A stretch of 64,000 nt of DNA. Origin: an uncultured Pelagibacteraceae bacterium. Its GTDB lineage: Bacteria > Pseudomonadota > Alphaproteobacteria > Pelagibacterales > Pelagibacteraceae. Under the pieces are notes generated by a model. The model did no database searches. It worked only from the letters and a program-made list of their open reading frames with translations, and was not told the origin of the DNA. The stretch lies in assembly GCA_902547535.1 (NCBI GenBank), contig CACCOB010000001.1, positions 62,001 to 126,000 on the forward strand. The letters are read 5' to 3'. A program made the position numbers and the translations under genes. Below, in pieces: positions 45,956-55,399 of this stretch; position 1 is the stretch's first letter, and every line of letters starts with the position of its first letter.

Positions 45956-46869
45956 ATCTTTTCTTTTAAAAAATTTGAAAACTTTTTATAATTTTCTATT
46001 TGTAATTCTATTTTTAGGTATTTAATATTTTTTTTATTATAATTTGTGAGTCTTTTATAATCTTTCTCTGTAGTAATAATTTCTAATTTATCATTTGAAG
46101 CATGTTTTTTTATTTTCTCTATATCATCATTTGTATAATTATGATGATCTGGAAATATAAATTTTTTTGATATTTTAAACTTATATTTGTTAAGTGTATT
46201 TTCAAATTCCTCTGGATTTCCAATCCCACAAAAATATAAGTAACTTTTTTTTCTATTGAAACTTTTTATATTGATTGGAATATATTTAGAATAAAATATT
46301 TGATTATTAAATTTTTTTAATATTGATGAAAGTTTTGTATTTTTTTTTTCGCCAACTAAAAAAATTGCACTATATTTTTTTAATATTTCTAGTTTTTCCC
46401 TTAAAGGTCCTGCTGGGAGTAAATATCCATTACCAATACCATATGTTGAGTTAAAGCAAGCAATTGATATGTCATAATTTATTCTTTTGTCTTGTAAGCC
46501 ATCATCTAAAATGGCAACTTCAAATTTTTTTTCCTCAGCTTTATCTAAACTTATACCTCTATTATCGTCACTAATTAGATTTCCATGAGCCTGAAGCATT
46601 TTTCTCTCATCTAATTGATCTAAATAACTTTTTTTAATGAATACTGTTTTAAACTTTTTTTTTAAAATTTTATTTATTTCTATGCTTAAAGAAGTTTTTC
46701 CAGTTCCACCAATATAAATATTTCCTACGCATATAGTTTTAATTTTATATTTTTTTCTTATTAAAAAGTTTTTACCAAAATTTATTAAAATAATAAAAAT
46801 TGTAAAAGGAATTAATAAATAAGAAACTAAATTTTTATCATTCAAATATAATGGTTTTATAAATTTCAT
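45952..46869 (-). CDS. lpxK: Tetraacyldisaccharide 4'-kinase
   Basis: A 305-residue kinase that phosphorylates the 4' position of the lipid A disaccharide. The P-loop is VGNIYIGGTGKTSL (about 44-57), followed by the LpxK block DDGLQDKRINYDISI and GYLLPAGPLRE, plus FPDHHNYTNDDI and ITTEKDYKRL at the C-terminus. An N-terminal hydrophobic anchor (about 14-32) binds the inner membrane. It directly follows waaA without spacing. Confidence 0.95.
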   Translation of the reverse strand: MKFIKPLYLNDKNLVSYLLIPFTIFIILINFGKNFLIRKKYKIKTICVGNIYIGGTGKTSLSIEINKILKKKFKTVFIKKSYLDQLDERKMLQAHGNLISDDNRGISLDKAEEKKFEVAILDDGLQDKRINYDISIACFNSTYGIGNGYLLPAGPLREKLEILKKYSAIFLVGEKKNTKLSSILKKFNNQIFYSKYIPINIKSFNRKKSYLYFCGIGNPEEFENTLNKYKFKISKKFIFPDHHNYTNDDIEKIKKHASNDKLEIITTEKDYKRLTNYNKKNIKYLKIELQIENYKKFSNFLKEKI

Positions 46870-48111
46870 TTAGATAAATTTTTTAATTTCATATAGATTT
46901 TTATTTAGTATTTTATCTCCTAAGTATTTTAACTTTTTATTAACTGTATTTCTTTGTAAAAAATTTATTTTTTGACGAACAACAGATTTCATATTTTTTA
47001 TCGAATTTACTCTTGTCGTAATTTTCAATTTCCCTAAAATTTTATAAACTTCTTTAAAGTTATCTATATGCGGACCGTATAGAATATAATTACCTTCTCT
47101 TGCTGATTCTAAAGGATTTTGTCCTCCATGCGGTATGAGTGATCCTCCTAAAAATGTTAATTTAGATAGTGAATAGAATTTTGCAGTTTCTCCGTAAGTA
47201 TCAACTATGTATATATCTGTATCTTTGCTTAATTTTTTTGATGAGGTATGTAATTGAGAATTTAGCCCAATATTGCTTAATTCATCTTGTATTTCTTTTT
47301 TTCTGTTTATATGCCTTGGGATTATTATTGTTATCAAATTTTTAATTTCTGACTTTAGTTCTTTGTGTACTCTTCCAATGAATAATTCTTCTGTTCGATG
47401 AGTGCTTGCAGCACAAAAAATAATTCTTTTTGAAAATTTTTTTTTTAGAATTAAATTTTTTATATTTTCTTTTTGTGCTACTCCAAAAAACTTCAAGTTA
47501 CCTACTAGTTTTATATTTTTTGTTCCTAATAATTTTAAGTATTTTTTTGATTCAATATTTTGAGGCAAAGCAAGAGTTATTTTTTCAAAAATTTTTTTAG
47601 AAAATTTAGGGAAGTATTTCCATCTATTAAAAGATTTTTTTGTAATCCTTGCATTGAGAAGGATTAATGGAATATTTTTTTTATGCAAATTATTGAACAT
47701 ATTTGGCCAAATTTCAGAGTCTACAAATATTGCTAACTTTGGTTTCCAATGATTAATAAAATATTTTGTTAAAAAATTTAAATCAAAAGGATAAAACTGG
47801 TGAACAGCTTTTTTAAACTTAAATTTTGATAAAATATGTGAGGAACTAGTCGTTGATGAAGTAATTAAAATTCTTTTAATTTGTTTATCCTCCTCAAATC
47901 TCCTAACAATTGGAATTATGCTTAATATTTCACCTACACTCGCACCATGTATCCAAATTGTTTCATTGGGTTTATTATTTTTTGCAAGAAATCCAAATTT
48001 TTCCTTAAATCTATTTTGATCCTCTTTTCCTAAAAATATTCTTATCAATATAATAAGTGGTGAAATTAATATAAGCAGAAATAAAAAGAAATTATAAATA
48101 ACAAACATCAA
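46870..48111 (-). CDS. waaA: 3-deoxy-D-manno-octulosonic acid (Kdo) transferase
   Basis: A 413-residue GT-B glycosyltransferase anchored by an N-terminal TM (3-24). The WIHGASVGEILS motif contains the catalytic Glu of WaaA; FVDSEIWPNMF, LLNARITKKSF and GGSLIPHGGQNPLESAREG are conserved. It transfers Kdo residues to lipid IVA. It starts 4 nt inside msbA and ends flush with lpxK. Confidence 0.95.
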   Translation of the reverse strand: MMFVIYNFFLFLLILISPLIILIRIFLGKEDQNRFKEKFGFLAKNNKPNETIWIHGASVGEILSIIPIVRRFEEDKQIKRILITSSTTSSSHILSKFKFKKAVHQFYPFDLNFLTKYFINHWKPKLAIFVDSEIWPNMFNNLHKKNIPLILLNARITKKSFNRWKYFPKFSKKIFEKITLALPQNIESKKYLKLLGTKNIKLVGNLKFFGVAQKENIKNLILKKKFSKRIIFCAASTHRTEELFIGRVHKELKSEIKNLITIIIPRHINRKKEIQDELSNIGLNSQLHTSSKKLSKDTDIYIVDTYGETAKFYSLSKLTFLGGSLIPHGGQNPLESAREGNYILYGPHIDNFKEVYKILGKLKITTRVNSIKNMKSVVRQKINFLQRNTVNKKLKYLGDKILNKNLYEIKKFI

Positions 48112-49850
48112 CTTTTGTTTATTTGTTTGTTATAAAAGTTTTTATAAGTATCAGATTTTATTAATAGCTCTTCATGATTTCCAGAATCTATTACCATACC
48201 CTTATCCATAACATAAATTTTATCAGAATTTAAAATAGTTGAAAGTCTGTGTGCAATTACAACTGTTGTCTTATTTAAAGTCAACTTATCTAACGCTTTT
48301 TGTATTTTTTCTTCAGTCTCAGAGTCTAAAGATGAAGTAGCTTCATCTAATAGAATAATTTTACTATTTTTTAAGAATGCCCTTGCTATAGAAAGTCTTT
48401 GTTTTTCCCCACCCGATAATCGGACGCCATTTTCTCCTATTAAGGTTTGATATTTATTTTCAAGTTTATCTATAAATTCTGAACACATTGAAAGTTTACC
48501 AGCTTCATATATCTCATCATCGTTTGCATCTGGTTTTGCATATTTTATATTATTAAAAATCGTGTCATCGAATAAAGTCACATTTTGATCAACTATTGAT
48601 ATTTCTTTCCTTAAAGAAAATAAGTTAACTTCTTTAATATTTTGTCCATCGATTTCTAATACTCCAGTTTTTGGATCATAAATTCTTGGAATTAAACTCA
48701 GCAATGTAGACTTACCCGAACCACTTTGTCCAACCAGAGCCGTCATTTTGCCACCATTTATTTTAATGTTTATATTTTTCAACACCTTATTCTCTAAATT
48801 AGTGGAATAATTAAAATTTATATTTTTACAATCAATTGTCCCGTGCTCTAGATTTAACATTATTTTATCTTCGTTAGTTTCAATTAAATTTTTTGTATCA
48901 ATTATCGGAAGAATTCTTCTACTAGCAGATAATCCCTGGCTAACACCAACATTAATAACTGCTAAAGACTTTACTGGCTGATAAGCCAACATCATCGCCG
49001 CTAAAAATGAGAAAAAATTATTCAAACTCAATTGATCATTCATTATTAATTTACCAGAGTAAAAAATTAGTATAGCGATCATAATTCCTGTTAAAATTTC
49101 CATAACGGGTGTGGCCCTGATAAAGACCGAAGATATTTTTATTGATTTTTCTTTTAAATCATTAACAAATTTTTCTGATCTTTCATTTTCGTACTTTTCT
49201 CTTTGAAAAATTTTGATAATTTTATGATTTTTAAAAATATCAATTAAATATTTATTTAAGTCTCCAGATTTTATTTGAGCTTCTGTTACCACTTTACCCA
49301 TTCTTTTACCTAATTTTTTTGCAATAAAAGATGCAAATGGAATCATAATAATTGCAATAAGAGATAGTCTCCAATTTTGGACAAACATTACAGTAAGAAG
49401 TCCAATTAAAGTTAACCCATCTTTGAATAGAGTTAAAAATGAAGTGCTAAGCATGCCTGTAATTTGATTTACATCAAAATTAAGATTGGAAATATATTTT
49501 CCAGTATGTTTGTTTTCTATATTTTCAGTATCAGCCTTAATAAACGATGAAAGCATGTTAACTTGTATTTTTTTTTTTACTTCTTCTGCAACTTTAATCA
49601 TTGTAACTTTTGCTAAGTAGAGAGAAATTCCCTTTGTAGCAAAGGCTAAAATTATTAATAATGGAATTATCAAAAGTAGACTCTGATCTTTATTAATAAA
49701 AATTTTATCGATTGCTGGATCTAACAACCATGCTGTTGCAGATGTGCTAACAGCAACTAATATAGAAAAAAATACTGCTAGAAAAATTTTGTTTAAGTAT
49801 TTTTTCGTATAGTCTTTGTAAAGTCTTTTTAAAATTTCAAGGTTAGACAT
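48108..49850 (-). CDS. msbA: Lipid A export ABC transporter MsbA-like
   Basis: A 580-residue half-transporter: a six-TM domain (about residues 20-310) and an ABC domain with Walker A VGQSGSGKST, Q-loop IVDQN, signature RLSGGEKQRLSIARA and Walker B ILLDEATSSLDSE. It flips lipid A-core across the inner membrane. The adjacent waaA, lpxK and acyltransferase genes support lipid A rather than drug as substrate. It begins right after ubiA (0-nt gap). Confidence 0.92.
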   Translation of the reverse strand: MSNLEILKRLYKDYTKKYLNKIFLAVFFSILVAVSTSATAWLLDPAIDKIFINKDQSLLLIIPLLIILAFATKGISLYLAKVTMIKVAEEVKKKIQVNMLSSFIKADTENIENKHTGKYISNLNFDVNQITGMLSTSFLTLFKDGLTLIGLLTVMFVQNWRLSLIAIIMIPFASFIAKKLGKRMGKVVTEAQIKSGDLNKYLIDIFKNHKIIKIFQREKYENERSEKFVNDLKEKSIKISSVFIRATPVMEILTGIMIAILIFYSGKLIMNDQLSLNNFFSFLAAMMLAYQPVKSLAVINVGVSQGLSASRRILPIIDTKNLIETNEDKIMLNLEHGTIDCKNINFNYSTNLENKVLKNINIKINGGKMTALVGQSGSGKSTLLSLIPRIYDPKTGVLEIDGQNIKEVNLFSLRKEISIVDQNVTLFDDTIFNNIKYAKPDANDDEIYEAGKLSMCSEFIDKLENKYQTLIGENGVRLSGGEKQRLSIARAFLKNSKIILLDEATSSLDSETEEKIQKALDKLTLNKTTVVIAHRLSTILNSDKIYVMDKGMVIDSGNHEELLIKSDTYKNFYNKQINKS

Positions 49851-50717
49851 TTAAATTATTTTCCCAATTAAAATATTAATAAATACAATGAGACCTAATA
49901 AATTATTACTTTTAAATTTTGCTAGACACATATTAGGATTTGATACCTTAAGATTTTTTATTTGATAGAAGGCCAAATGAAAAAAAGTAATTATTAGAGA
50001 TATAAAATATGACACTTTAAAATCCATTAAAAAACCTATCAGAAATAATGAAAGAAAAAAAAGCATGTAACATAAAGAAATAAATTTTTTTGGGTTATTT
50101 TTAAATTTTATCGAGGTAGATTTAACTCCTATAATCTCATCATCTTTAATATCTTGATATCCATAAATAGTGTCGTAACCCAGTGTCCAAAATATGGCTC
50201 CAAAATAAAAAATAATTGGTACTAAATTTATACTGTTATTTATAGATATCCATGCAAGCACTAGACCATAATTAAAAGTAATTCCTAAAAATAGCTGTGG
50301 CCAATAAGTAAATCTTTTCATCAAAGGATAAGTAAATGCAAATGGCATAGATAATAGTGCCATCAAAATTGTGAATTTATTAAAATTGATCAATACTAAA
50401 AATGCTAATCCACATAAAGTAAAAGAGTAAATTATTGCATGCTTTACAGAAACTTTTCCCGATGCAATTGGTCTATTTTTTGTTCTCTCAACTTTTTTAT
50501 CAAAATTTTTATCTATTATGTCATTTACAATGCAGCCAGCAGATCTCATTAGAATTGACCCAAGTAAAAATAACAAAGAATAAAAATAAAATATTTCTAG
50601 TTTAGAATTAAAATTATAAGCAATGGTAAGACCCCATAGACAAGGCCAAAATAAAAGCATGAAGCCAATCGGTCTATTTAACCTTGTAAGTTCAATGAAA
50701 AATTTGATTTTTTGCAT
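49851..50717 (-). CDS. ubiA: 4-hydroxybenzoate polyprenyltransferase
   Basis: A 288-residue membrane prenyltransferase with about eight TM helices. The two Asp-rich motifs that bind the polyprenyl diphosphate through Mg are NDIIDKNFD and DTIYGYQDIKDD. NRPIASGKVS and RLNRPIGFMLLFWPCLWGL are typical of UbiA. It attaches the isoprenoid tail to 4-hydroxybenzoate in ubiquinone synthesis, feeding the respiratory chain encoded further along the window. It precedes msbA on the same strand. Confidence 0.95.
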   Translation of the reverse strand: MQKIKFFIELTRLNRPIGFMLLFWPCLWGLTIAYNFNSKLEIFYFYSLLFLLGSILMRSAGCIVNDIIDKNFDKKVERTKNRPIASGKVSVKHAIIYSFTLCGLAFLVLINFNKFTILMALLSMPFAFTYPLMKRFTYWPQLFLGITFNYGLVLAWISINNSINLVPIIFYFGAIFWTLGYDTIYGYQDIKDDEIIGVKSTSIKFKNNPKKFISLCYMLFFLSLFLIGFLMDFKVSYFISLIITFFHLAFYQIKNLKVSNPNMCLAKFKSNNLLGLIVFINILIGKII

Positions 50718-50769
50718 AACAATTTACTTGTAAATAGCAAAGCAGAGTCTCATAATCAAATTGATTCGA

Positions 50770-51177
50770 ATGAATATAGATTACACCGTTACTGCATTAA
50801 TGTTTCCAGCAATACCTCTTATAATGAGTGTATATAGTAATCGATTTCATACCCTAAGTGGATTAATTAGAAAAATTCATGATGAGTACGTTTTTGAAAA
50901 ACACACTCCCCCAGAGTGGAAAGATCAACTTATAAATCTAAATAGCAGAATTGGTGTATTAAAGTTTGCAATCATGTCAGCAGCATTTGGTTTTCTATTT
51001 AATATGCTGACTGTATTTGCTCTTTATTTAGAAAGTTTAATTGTAGCTAGAGTAATTTTTGGATCATGCTGTTTATCCATGATGGTTTCAATTATTTTTT
51101 TTATAAGAGAAATACAAATTTCCGGTAAAGCTCTTAGACTTCATTTATCAGATATGGATGTGCAATTTAAGGAATAA
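50770..51177 (+). CDS. DUF2721 family membrane protein
   Basis: A protein of about 135 residues with three TM helices (about 8-24, 65-85 and 90-112). PAIPLIMSVYSNRFHTLSGLIR and LRVGVL-type helix NSRIGVLKFAIMSAAFGFLF resemble the DUF2721 family; the function is unknown. I chose ATG at 50770 (MNIDYTVTALMFPA) over an in-frame TTG at 50761. It diverges from ubiA and overlaps the convergent quinone oxidoreductase gene by 11 nt. Confidence 0.82.
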   Translation: MNIDYTVTALMFPAIPLIMSVYSNRFHTLSGLIRKIHDEYVFEKHTPPEWKDQLINLNSRIGVLKFAIMSAAFGFLFNMLTVFALYLESLIVARVIFGSCCLSMMVSIIFFIREIQISGKALRLHLSDMDVQFKE

Positions 51178-52138
51178 TAACCGCTGGACCAGTGATCTTT
51201 CTTCCCTCTAAATCCTTGTGAGCTTGAACAGCATCTTCTAATTTATATTTTTTATAAATTTCAATTTTTACATTTCCCGATGAAATTTGTTTGAACAACA
51301 TATTGGCTGCCTCAAGTATTTCTTCACTATTAGTAAAATATTGATTCATTGCTGGTCTTACAAAATATATACCTTTTGGTTGTAAAGATTTTGAAACAAT
51401 TATTGGATCAAGTGCTCCAGATGCATTACCAAAAGAAACCATAGTGCCCCTTAATTTTAAACACTCAATTGATTTATCATATGTTGATTTACCTACACCA
51501 TCATAAACAACAGAAACACCTTTGCCGTGTGTAAGTTCCATAACTTTTTTTGCAAAATCTTCCTTTGAATAGTTAATTACGTAGTCACAACCGTATTTTT
51601 TTGCTATCTCAATTTTTTCCTCACTGCCGACTGTTCCGATAAGGTTTAATCCCAAGCTTTTTGCCCACTGACAAAAGAATTGTCCAACACCCCCTGCAGC
51701 TGCATGAAATAAAACTGTTTCTCCCTTTTTTGGAACATACGTTTTGTGTAATAAATAAAATGTTGTCATACCTTTTGTCATAGCACTTGAGATAATTTCT
51801 AGATCAATATTATCAGGAACTTTAACAATATTTTTTGATGGGTAATTTCTATGAGTTGAATAAGAACCTAATGGAGCTGCAGCATAAGCGACTTTATCTC
51901 CAACCGAAAAATTAGAGACATTTGAACCAATTTCTTTAATTATACCTGCCGCTTCCAAACCAATTCCTGTTGGAAGTTGAAGAGGGTATAAACCTGATCT
52001 ATGATAAGTGTCTATATAGTTTAATCCAATTGACACATGTTCTATCTGAACCTCATCAGCACCCGGTTTATCTAAAGTAATCTCCTTTAACTCTAGAACT
52101 TCAGGGCCACCTGTCTTTGTTACTTTAATTGATTTCAT
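51167..52138 (-). CDS. Quinone oxidoreductase (zinc-free MDR family)
   Basis: A 323-residue NADPH-dependent oxidoreductase. The N-terminal GroES-like domain has GLNYIDTYHRSGLYPL and GIGLEAAGIIKEIGSNV; the Rossmann domain has HAAAGGVGQFFCQWAKSLG and YDGVGKSTYD. No structural or catalytic zinc cysteines are present, as in QOR. It reduces quinones or reactive enones. It lies 16 nt downstream of the pirin gene in a run of small redox-stress-type genes (dehalogenase, DoxX, pirin). Confidence 0.92.
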   Translation of the reverse strand: MKSIKVTKTGGPEVLELKEITLDKPGADEVQIEHVSIGLNYIDTYHRSGLYPLQLPTGIGLEAAGIIKEIGSNVSNFSVGDKVAYAAAPLGSYSTHRNYPSKNIVKVPDNIDLEIISSAMTKGMTTFYLLHKTYVPKKGETVLFHAAAGGVGQFFCQWAKSLGLNLIGTVGSEEKIEIAKKYGCDYVINYSKEDFAKKVMELTHGKGVSVVYDGVGKSTYDKSIECLKLRGTMVSFGNASGALDPIIVSKSLQPKGIYFVRPAMNQYFTNSEEILEAANMLFKQISSGNVKIEIYKKYKLEDAVQAHKDLEGRKITGPAVIIP

Positions 52139-52154
52139 TTTTGCAAAAGTAATT

Positions 52155-52991
52155 TTATTTTACAAATGTACCTTTATGATAATCCTCGACTGCTTGCAAG
52201 ATTTCTTGTTTAGTATTCATGACAAAAGGGCCACCTCTTGCAATTTGTTCGCCTATTGGTCTTCCAGCAATCAGAAGGAACTTAGCATTAGTTGAGCCAT
52301 AAACCTTAAGTTTCTCACCCATTTTTAAAAGAATTAGTTTTGAATTTTCAATTTTTTGATGTTGTTGATTGCCAATTTTTATTTCTCCTTTAATTAAATA
52401 AATAAATGAATTGTGAGTTGAAGGTAAATCAAAATTGAACTCCTTATCTTTATTTAATTCAATATCAAAATAAATAGGTTCAACATTATGTTTTTTTATA
52501 GGCCCCTCAGCTTTTCTAAATTTACCAGCTATGACTTTGACTATTTTTTCTTCATCTAGGTGAGTTTGCATCTGATCGGCATCTATGTAGATGTAGCTAG
52601 GTTTACTCATTTTTAGTTTAGCTGGCATATTGATCCATAATTGAAACCCATGTAACCTACCTTCTTTCATTGCAGGCATCTCAGAGTGAATTATTCCACT
52701 TCCTGTCTTCATCCACTGAACATCTCCTGCAGTCATTCTACCTTTACCACCTGTACTATCTTCATGCTCAAAGTCTCCAGCTAACATATATGTTACTGTT
52801 TCTATGCCTCGATGAGGATGAGGTGGAAAACCAGCTATATAATCTTCGCTATTTTCTGATCCGAATTCATCTAACATTAAAAATGGATCAAAGTAATTAG
52901 GTTCCACACCTATGCTTCTTTTTAATTTAACACCTGCACCGTCAGATGCTGGTATAGGTTCGATAATTTGTTTTACTTCAATATTAGACAT
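52155..52991 (-). CDS. Pirin family protein
   Basis: A 278-residue bicupin. The metal-binding set is visible in PPHPHRGIETVTYM (two His), and HSEMP plus ELNKDKEFNFDL in later strands; GDVQWMKTGSGIIHSEMP is the family signature. Some pirins are quercetin dioxygenases or redox-responsive regulators; the role here is open. It ends 16 nt before the quinone oxidoreductase gene and starts 7 nt after DoxX. Confidence 0.92.
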   Translation of the reverse strand: MSNIEVKQIIEPIPASDGAGVKLKRSIGVEPNYFDPFLMLDEFGSENSEDYIAGFPPHPHRGIETVTYMLAGDFEHEDSTGGKGRMTAGDVQWMKTGSGIIHSEMPAMKEGRLHGFQLWINMPAKLKMSKPSYIYIDADQMQTHLDEEKIVKVIAGKFRKAEGPIKKHNVEPIYFDIELNKDKEFNFDLPSTHNSFIYLIKGEIKIGNQQHQKIENSKLILLKMGEKLKVYGSTNAKFLLIAGRPIGEQIARGGPFVMNTKQEILQAVEDYHKGTFVK

Positions 52992-52998
52992 TTTATGT

Positions 52999-53370
52999 TT
53001 AGAATTTTTTATCTAAGCTAAAGTCTTTAGTTCCATTTATAAAAATAAATAAAAAACCACCTGCTAAAGCTATATTTTTCAAAAATGAGCCAAGTTGCAT
53101 TTGGTCAGAGAAATCGTTGTGAAATATTATAGCTGTTACAATACAAAATAAACTTAATAAACCAGCTGATATTTTTGCTTTATATCCTAGTATAATTAAG
53201 ATTGGTCCAACTATCTCAAGTATTATTGCTGGAATGATTAATATACCAGGTACTCCAAAGCTATCCATCCATTCTATAGTTCCATCATAATTACCAATTT
53301 TAAATAAACCATTGAGAAAAAACAATGCTGAAATTAAAATTCTTGCCATGAGATCTAGAATGTTTGTCAT
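52999..53370 (-). CDS. DoxX family membrane protein
   Basis: A 123-residue four-TM protein. LMARILISALFFLNGLFKIGNY, FGVPGILIIPAIILEIVGPILIILG and IFHNDFSDQMQLGSFLKNIALAGGFL are the DoxX/SURF4-like blocks. Members are linked to oxidative-stress protection or respiratory electron flow. It is grouped with the pirin, quinone oxidoreductase and dehalogenase genes on the minus strand. Confidence 0.88.
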   Translation of the reverse strand: MTNILDLMARILISALFFLNGLFKIGNYDGTIEWMDSFGVPGILIIPAIILEIVGPILIILGYKAKISAGLLSLFCIVTAIIFHNDFSDQMQLGSFLKNIALAGGFLFIFINGTKDFSLDKKF

Positions 53371-53391
53371 ACTTATAAATTAGTATCTTGT

Positions 53392-54054
53392 CTAAACAAT
53401 ATCAAGCAACTGTTTAAGATTATTTATTTCATTTTCTGGCGTATAATCTAAATTATCAAATATAGAATTATTTCTATTGACCCAAATTGCGTTAAAACCA
53501 TAATTACCACCTCCAGAAACATCCCAAGTATTTGCGCTTAAAAAAACAACTTCTTTTTCTTCAATGTTATATTTTTTAATTGGCATATCGTAAACTTTTG
53601 AATTTGGTTTAAAAATACTTACTTCTTCTACAGAAAAAATATCATCAAAAATATTCTTTAGATTATTTCTACTCACTAATTCATCGAGAAGAGCAGGGGT
53701 TCCATTTGAAAGTATTGATAGTTTATAACTTTTTTCTCTTAATAATTTTAAAGTTTCTTTTACCTCTGGATATGGAGATAGAATTTTGTAAAGATCCAAT
53801 AATTCGGTCCTCATATTTGAATTGATATTGAAAACTTTCATTGATTTATCTAGGCTATCTTCTGTTACTTTCCAAAAATCTTTATGCCTTGTCATTAAAC
53901 TCCTAAGCCAAGTATATTCCAACTGAGTAGTCCTCCAATAATTTGAGAAATTTTCCCATTTAGTACCAATTTTATCTTTACACTTTTCAGCTGCAGAATT
54001 TACGTCAAATAGAGTTCCATATGCATCGAAAATTATTGCTTTAATATTTTTCAT
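53392..54054 (-). CDS. Haloacid dehalogenase type II-like HAD hydrolase
   Basis: A 220-residue HAD protein. The nucleophile Asp10 is in IIFDAYGTLFDVNSAAE, the Thr/Ser motif in LSILSNGTPALLDELV, and the Lys in FKPNSKVYDMPIKKYN; the final VVFLSANTWDVSGGGNYGFN matches the (S)-2-haloacid dehalogenase SSNxWDxxGA block. So dehalogenation of short 2-haloacids or a related phosphatase activity is plausible. It diverges from rsmE across 16 bp. Confidence 0.87.
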   Translation of the reverse strand: MKNIKAIIFDAYGTLFDVNSAAEKCKDKIGTKWENFSNYWRTTQLEYTWLRSLMTRHKDFWKVTEDSLDKSMKVFNINSNMRTELLDLYKILSPYPEVKETLKLLREKSYKLSILSNGTPALLDELVSRNNLKNIFDDIFSVEEVSIFKPNSKVYDMPIKKYNIEEKEVVFLSANTWDVSGGGNYGFNAIWVNRNNSIFDNLDYTPENEINNLKQLLDIV

Positions 54055-54070
54055 AAATTACTTTCTTGAT

Positions 54071-54781
54071 ATGAGTAATATTAGAATATTTTTCTCTGAA
54101 AGTTTATCTCTTAATTTAAATTCTTATCTCTCTAAACCACAATCACATTATTTGACAAAAGTTATGCGAGTGAAAATTGGAGAAAAATTTTCTTTATTTA
54201 ACAAAAATGGTGAATGGTTAGCTAAAATAGACAACATTAATGATGGAAAGGTAGAATTTAGCATTCAGGAACAATTGAGAAAAAAAGAAAATCCTTTGGA
54301 TATTTGGTTAGCATTTTCTCCTATTAAATCAAATTATTCAAATTTCATGATGCAGAAAGCTACAGAATTAGGGGTTACAAAATTTTTTCCTATTATTTTT
54401 GATAGGTCTATTGTTAGAAAAATTAATTCTGAAAGATTGGAAAAAATAATAATAGAGGCAACAGAACAGTCAAATAGATTGAACCCTCCGTATTTAGAAA
54501 AAACTCAGAATTTGAAAACTTTTTTAGAGAAAAATCAAAGTACTATGGATCTAATTTTTACAGATCTTAATTCTAACAACAAAAAAATCGAAGTAGATAA
54601 AAAAAGCAAAAAACCTTTGTGTATTATAATAGGACCCGAGGGAGATTTTTCTGAGAAGGAAAGAGAAGCTATTTTAAATTTTAAAGATGTAAAATCATTT
54701 AAGATCAATGAGAATATATTGAGGTCAGAGACAGCAGTTATATCATCAATATCAATTCTTAGTTATATTCTTAATTTATAA
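54071..54781 (+). CDS. rsmE: 16S rRNA (uracil(1498)-N(3))-methyltransferase
   Basis: A 236-residue SPOUT methyltransferase. The N-terminal PUA-like domain has HYLTKVMRVKIGEKFSLFN; MMQKATELGVTKFFPI, EQSNRLNPP and the trefoil-knot SAM site IIGPEGDFSEKERE followed by RSETAVISS are diagnostic for RsmE. It methylates U1498 of 16S rRNA. It converges with the SCO gene, overlapping it by 6 nt. Confidence 0.95.
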   Translation: MSNIRIFFSESLSLNLNSYLSKPQSHYLTKVMRVKIGEKFSLFNKNGEWLAKIDNINDGKVEFSIQEQLRKKENPLDIWLAFSPIKSNYSNFMMQKATELGVTKFFPIIFDRSIVRKINSERLEKIIIEATEQSNRLNPPYLEKTQNLKTFLEKNQSTMDLIFTDLNSNNKKIEVDKKSKKPLCIIIGPEGDFSEKEREAILNFKDVKSFKINENILRSETAVISSISILSYILNL

Positions 54782-55363
54782 ATATTTATTAATCAATTTA
54801 ATAGATTTTTTAATATCATCTCTATGAGAGATCTTAGCAATATATTTTCCATCTTTTAAAAGTATCACCGGTGAACTATGGTCAATATTATAATCACCAT
54901 TTTCAAAAAATATTTTTTGGCTAATTATTCCCCAAGATTGTGAAAGTAAAAAAATTTCGCCTGGATCTCCAGTGATGCCAACAAATTTGTTATCAAAATT
55001 GCTTAGATAATCTTTTACTACTTCAGGAGTGTCTCTTTTTGGATCAACGCTAATAAAAAATACTTTAATATTTTTTTTTTTATTTTTTTTAATTCTGTTC
55101 ATAACTATATCCATTTTATTTAATGTCATTGGACATATGTCAGGACAATTTGTAAAACCAAAAAAAATTGCAGTCAGGGGTCCGTTAAATGACTCTTGAG
55201 TTATTATATTGTTGTTCATGTCTTTAAGTTCAAAATCCGAGCCTTTGAATGCTGCGACGGATTGATCTTTTTGTTCTTTCATGGATAAAAAGACAGGAAG
55301 CATTAAAAATAAGAATATAGTTAGGCATCCTGTTAATACGGCAATGGAGGTTTTTAATTTCAT
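54776..55363 (-). CDS. SCO1/SenC-type copper chaperone for cytochrome oxidase
   Basis: A 195-residue thioredoxin-fold protein with an N-terminal membrane anchor (about 7-26). The copper-binding CxxxC is Cys73 and Cys77 (FTNCPDICPMT), and the distal His is in NIDHSSPVILL. It delivers copper to the CuA site of cytochrome oxidase subunit II, encoded at 56364. It is transcribed divergently from the subunit III-like gene across 36 bp, at the left edge of the oxidase locus. Confidence 0.93.
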   Translation of the reverse strand: MKLKTSIAVLTGCLTIFLFLMLPVFLSMKEQKDQSVAAFKGSDFELKDMNNNIITQESFNGPLTAIFFGFTNCPDICPMTLNKMDIVMNRIKKNKKKNIKVFFISVDPKRDTPEVVKDYLSNFDNKFVGITGDPGEIFLLSQSWGIISQKIFFENGDYNIDHSSPVILLKDGKYIAKISHRDDIKKSIKLINKYL

Positions 55364-55399
55364 TATTGTAAATTTGTATATTCGGACTATATAAATAAT